Below are positions 59,663 to 64,000 of a stretch of DNA of 64,000 bases, piece by piece. The stretch is taken from positions 498,001-562,000 of the forward strand of contig JAQFVV010000448.1 in assembly GCA_028023455.1 (NCBI GenBank), written 5' to 3'. This stretch comes from Epiperipatus broadwayi (taxonomy: Eukaryota; Onychophora; Udeonychophora; Euonychophora; Peripatidae). Each line of letters begins with the position of its first letter. The first letter of the stretch is position 1. Below the pieces are notes generated by a model, which ran no database searches, was not told the DNA's origin, and saw only the letters and a list, made by a program, of their open reading frames with translations. Made by a program: the position numbers and the translations under genes.

Positions 59663-62600
59663 GTAAGTCCTTTATTTAATAGTGATTATTAATTGTTTGT
59701 GAATGGAAGAGAATTAAAAGCATTATTTTTGAATATTTTAATTATTACTATTTTAATTATATATGTATATTTCGTAAGCATTGTTTGTGGAGATTGGATT
59801 TACTCATTTCAAACAGTCAACCAATCTCTTTTGATATTTATGACATTCATAACTGTGTTCTATTTAATAATTAATAAAATTAATTACTTTTTGATCATCA
59901 ATGATAATTTTCAGTGCCTTTTTTTTCATCTGAATCTCAATATGAATTATTATTATATTTTTGTATTCAAAATTATTTATAAAATAATAATTTTATACAA
60001 AATTATAAATAAGATTAGAACTGAAAAAAATATTGTTCATAGTGAGTACAGGTTCTGAAGTAATATAAAAAGTTTATTAACACAATAAATGTGTTTTCAG
60101 GGCATGTTTTTGTTTGTTTGTTTGTTTGCCTTCTTAACATGATCATCTTTCTATATATATATATTCTAACCCATTCTATTTATTATTATATTAGTTTATT
60201 AGAAATTTATTTATTTTATTTCTAATATTTTTATTAGTAGTTTATTTGCACCTGTGACACTAATTTTTCAGGTTGTTGTTAAAGGCAACCAAAATAAAGC
60301 AACATATCCATTAATTTTCCAATATGATCTAAAATACCTTTCATATAATACAATTGTACATTCAATTCTCTTAAGCCATGCCACGATTGTAATAACAACA
60401 ATAATTGATCACTTATTAATTTAAAGAATAATTATAATAATATTAATCTCAGGGTTCTTTGTTTCATGTGAGGAAATGCTCGGCAGTATTGTGTTGTCGC
60501 ATATGACTGGCATTCTGGTCGGCTATAGGAAACATTTATTTTACTTAAATTCAATGTGTCTTCATCTCTCATATCCACTGCTATATTATTTAAAGAGATG
60601 ATAATTCTATTCAATAATGACGTATAATTTTGAATAACACAGCCCTTTTTTTTTTTTTTTTAGAATCTCAGTCAGAATAATAAAAAGACAAGGGTGCTTT
60701 TTGTATCCTTCCATCATCCATGATAACACAATAATATAACTAAGATTTATTACTTAGACAATTTAACTAAATGGGAATGGAATAATGTGCAACCAAAGTT
60801 AATGGTTTGGGAATAAATTCATTTTTTTTTTTTTTATACAAAGGTGAATGTTTAGTCTTAAGTTTTCAACTCCATAAATAATTATCATTAAACTAAAATA
60901 TAATGACATATTCCGATCTGCTTAACTTTATTTATCTGGTATATTAAGTTTTTGAGAATATGGAATGATTTCAGACTCAAGAAAAGGTTTTGCAAATATT
61001 GTGCAAACACTTATATTTAGCATATAAAAACAAAAAAAATGAATCTACAACAAATTTTAACAAGACTATAATTTATTATTATCACAAAAAAAAAATATAT
61101 GAACATTTATTCAATAATCCCATAGTAATACAAAAATATAAAATATAACTGACACTAATCTGTATACTCTTTTGGTTATGGACTAGAGGTTACTACTTCT
61201 CCTGTATGCAATCATATGGATTGATTAACTAAAAATACATTTCATTACCGATACATTGTTTATTAAATTTTGATAACCTTGTAGAAGCTTTTATTCAAAA
61301 TTATTGACTAACTATTTTTTTTTGTTCATTTTTTTTTTTTTTTTTTTAAATGATTAATCCAATCATATGCAATACGCAAAATATTAAATTTATTTCTAAT
61401 ACATTTACTTTATCTATGGTCTTTAATGGGATAACCTATTCTAATTATAGGCCAGTTATCAGAAGTTACACTTACCATCTTACATTTAACTTAATGCTAA
61501 CTTAAGTTATGATACAAATTTTATTCATACGTATAATTTTAAATATGAGTATTATTTAATTACTAACCAGAATTAAATATTGCATTTGAATATTCCTTCA
61601 GTAAATAAGCGTTTTAAATTACGCAATTTTAATTACTTTCTCCATTGATTTACTTGTCAAATACCAGCAATATTTAGCAGCACAATACAGATATTGACCC
61701 TAGTTACTAACGCACTATTTATACTAAAGTGGATCTTGAGGAACTAACACCTCCAATATAACCTTTATCTTGCCCGAACTTTCAAAATTAAGCACAATAA
61801 TCAACACCTTCCATGGTGGAGCTATCTTTATTTTCACATGAGGAATATGGAATAACCACGAAGGTCTGTAGAGTAATCTACTACATTAAAATATTTTGGT
61901 GGTTTCTTGCCTCTTACTTGGGCATACAACGAACACACACCAAATACAATCCTCTCCTGGGATTTAAACGAATGAAACATACTAAATGCTAGATAAATTC
62001 TTGATCGTCCTATCTATGAGAATCGATCACTTGGGCTATAAACATACCCGAACATTATATTTAAAATCTTCCTCTCATGGAAAACAAAGCTTTTGGGGAG
62101 ATCATTTTTCATCCCACAAAATAAATGCATTATAATTATTACCTATGCGAATATTAAGCATATACCAATGCTATATCTGGGCAGGATAAGTAAATACACT
62201 GATTATAATAAACTTATGTTACCGTGTATACTTTGATCAACATCTGAAATCAATGGACATCATAGAATAAAAGTATAATAATTTTAATTTTAATAAAGGA
62301 ACATTCAAAATAGCTGGAAGCATACTATCTTAAACTAAATAAAGTGGATGTGTTATTTAAGAATAATTAGGAATAAATTCCTCAATTAATACAGTATAAA
62401 TTCGTTTCAAAACTTAATATTTTGTTATAGCATTTTTTTTTTTTTTAGTTACTTCTGATAATTTTCAATATTTATTTCACCCCTTAAATATCTAAATATT
62501 TTTCTTTTACGTATCTAACATACAAAATTTCTACCTACAATTGTATGTAATAATTAAAACATATTTTATAGATTTTTTTTTTTTTTTCGTGTTAAATATC

Positions 62601-62769
62601 AACTTAACCTATAATAATTATATTAAAACATACCTTTGTTATTACAAGGCTATTAAACATCACTTGACCATACAGACTTTAACCTATGTGATATAACAAA
62701 AAAAATACATATTATTTATAACTTAGTTTTAAACAATCATTAATTAACAAGTGCATACTCTCTCATTAG
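59663..62769. other. VWA8 intron, no confident exon
   Basis: AT-rich. The frame at 59693-60058 is intron readthrough with no domain. A less AT-rich patch at about 61740-62230 has no sustained frame. Simple TTTG repeats lie near 60111-60130. Confidence 0.5.
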
Positions 62770-62831
62770 AAAATGTTTTCTGTTGAGCAATTGGTCCAGG
62801 TGAAGAGCTTTATCCAGTCGTATTTCACGAA
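62770..62831 (+). CDS. VWA8: Candidate VWA8 exon, 62 bp
   Basis: A 62-bp open segment lies between actctctcattag and gtaagttt, both strong splice signals. In phase 0, as the exon at 59569-59662 requires, it reads KMFSVEQLVQVKSFIQSYFT and ends in phase 2. Its base composition stands out from the surrounding AT-rich DNA. I cannot confirm the match to the family, so it is a candidate only; an exon of another gene or chance are alternatives. Confidence 0.33.
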
Positions 62832-64000
62832 GTAAGTTTAAAAACAATAAACGCATGGTATTATTTCCTTTAAATAAAAGTTTTCTCTTATTTTGTGTGT
62901 TTAATAAATTAGGTAAAGAAACATATAGCAGAATTGAAGATTAATTCTTACTTGAATTAAACTACTACAATTTTGGGATCCAAGAAAATAAAATATACAT
63001 ATTCTAACATAACGAACAGTTGACGATAAACGATAAACATACACAATATTTTTTTTTTTATTGACGATACGTATACTTATTAGCTAGCTTACTTATGGAC
63101 GAAAATGCGCAATTTTCCGAGATTATTATTATGATAATAACTGCAGTCAATTTACGTGTACATGAAGTTTTAATAATTCCAACTGATGTATAATATAATA
63201 TATCATTTATTTTTATCATTAAGTCACTAAGATATTTGGTTTTGTTCATACTTTATGAATTATAAATTTTTTTTTAACGGTAACTTCTCCGTAAGAATGC
63301 CCCTATATAACTTTTCCTATATTTACTCTGAGAAAGTTTATATTTTTTTTATATTCTTTTTTTTTTTTTAAAATATACAGGTGCATAATTTAATCTTATT
63401 TATCATTATTATTATTTCCAGACAATTCTTGGTGAATAAGATATATTTTAACGTATGTAACTACATTACTTGTAAAGGCAGACAATATTGAGAAAGAGCG
63501 CGAAAATGTTTCTAGTTGATTTTCCTTGGTTTCAAAATATTTCTTTCAATTATTATTATTTTTTTTTTCTTTCTATACCAAGAAAATATCAATAAATGAC
63601 ATAAAGTTAATAAATAATTATTCTTTTCTTGGAAATCGCTTCTTTTCCTTAATTTAGATATAATATAATTTTTCGTGACTCTTTTAGTTACATCTGTCAT
63701 TTTGAACTTTAGCGCGAGACAATAAACTTTTAAGTATAAAAGGTCTTTAAATAGGTAGATGGCAAAGAAAATCAGGATATCTCATCAAAAAATTTTAGCC
63801 ACACATTATATTATTAAAATTTTACTTTGATTACATTTATTTCTGCAAAATAAAATGAAAAAATTGAGTTACCCAATTTCAGCACTGTTCCTTCCTTGAA
63901 AACTAAAAGCAGACTATCTATTTTTTTTTTTAAAAAATGATCTTGATTATGAAATTGGTTGTTTCGTTTTTTTTTTTTTTACTTTAGCGACCTCTTCCAG
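62832..64000. other. AT-rich DNA to the window edge
   Basis: No gene recognised. Long T-runs (for example near 63048-63060, 63355-63370 and 63970-63980) dominate. Probably the next VWA8 intron. Confidence 0.5.

Noticed and set aside
59693-60058. 121-codon frame just after a VWA8 exon
   Set aside because: It begins beyond the gtaagt donor, is I/Y/F/N-rich, and reads as intron.
60272-60424. Possible alternative last exon of VWA8 (acceptor tttttcag, then a frame to taa)
   Set aside because: Phase would fit, but there is no family similarity and no clear poly-A signal, and such chance frames are expected in intron DNA.
1-64000. CRISPR arrays, bacterial operons, rRNA genes
   Set aside because: The direct repeats present are minisatellites or transposon copies without regular spacers, and the splice structure and LINEs show animal nuclear DNA.

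Overview
This window is AT-rich animal nuclear DNA. Exons are small, introns run to tens of kilobases and carry GT-AG signals, and there are several retrotransposon types but no operons or dense coding. Nothing here fixes the species. The repeat content (Penelope-like elements, an RTE-type LINE, hammerhead-ribozyme repeats) fits an invertebrate, possibly a mollusc or other lophotrochozoan; that is inference.

One host gene is recognisable: VWA8, a mitochondrial AAA+ ATPase with a C-terminal von Willebrand A domain, on the + strand. Four consecutive exons are visible (12800-12916, 19880-20085, 28171-28322, 59569-59662). Their splice phases match and they join into one uninterrupted reading frame. 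A 24-nt in-phase microexon candidate (16058-16081) and a further exon candidate (62770-62831) are weaker. The intron between the third and fourth exons is about 31 kb. The rest of the window is intron and repeat, and the gene extends beyond both edges.

The mobile DNA is the most interesting part. Three unrelated-looking repeat families (F1, F2, F3) carry type I hammerhead ribozyme (HHR) motifs: the CUGANGA core, helix II, GAA, a short helix III, the cleavage-site nucleotide and a matching helix I. In F1 and F3, HHRs repeat in tandem every 466 and 436 bp, which is the layout of animal retrozymes, non-autonomous HHR elements thought to move through circular RNA with Penelope-like machinery. Most F1 insertions are flanked by 9-13 bp target-site duplications, even a 24-bp remnant. 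Many are head-to-head palindromes. Remnants of Penelope-like elements with GIY-YIG endonuclease domains (5815-7721, 21808-23078, 49250-49640) are the plausible source of the enzymes. Four compact hairpin elements with 13-14 bp duplications, at least three with an asymmetric tail of about 25-40 bp, may move the same way.

Other content, in order: a tandemly duplicated block of about 0.95 kb with a 15-bp minisatellite (1-1469); an RTE-type LINE pseudogene (32006-34688); an antisense LINE fragment (38461-39085); very decayed repeat DNA (39600-52500) containing a retroposed tRNA-Gly copy; and a second LINE (52589-55732) split by a Tigger-like DNA transposon. There is no sign of CRISPR, rRNA or bacterial-type genes.
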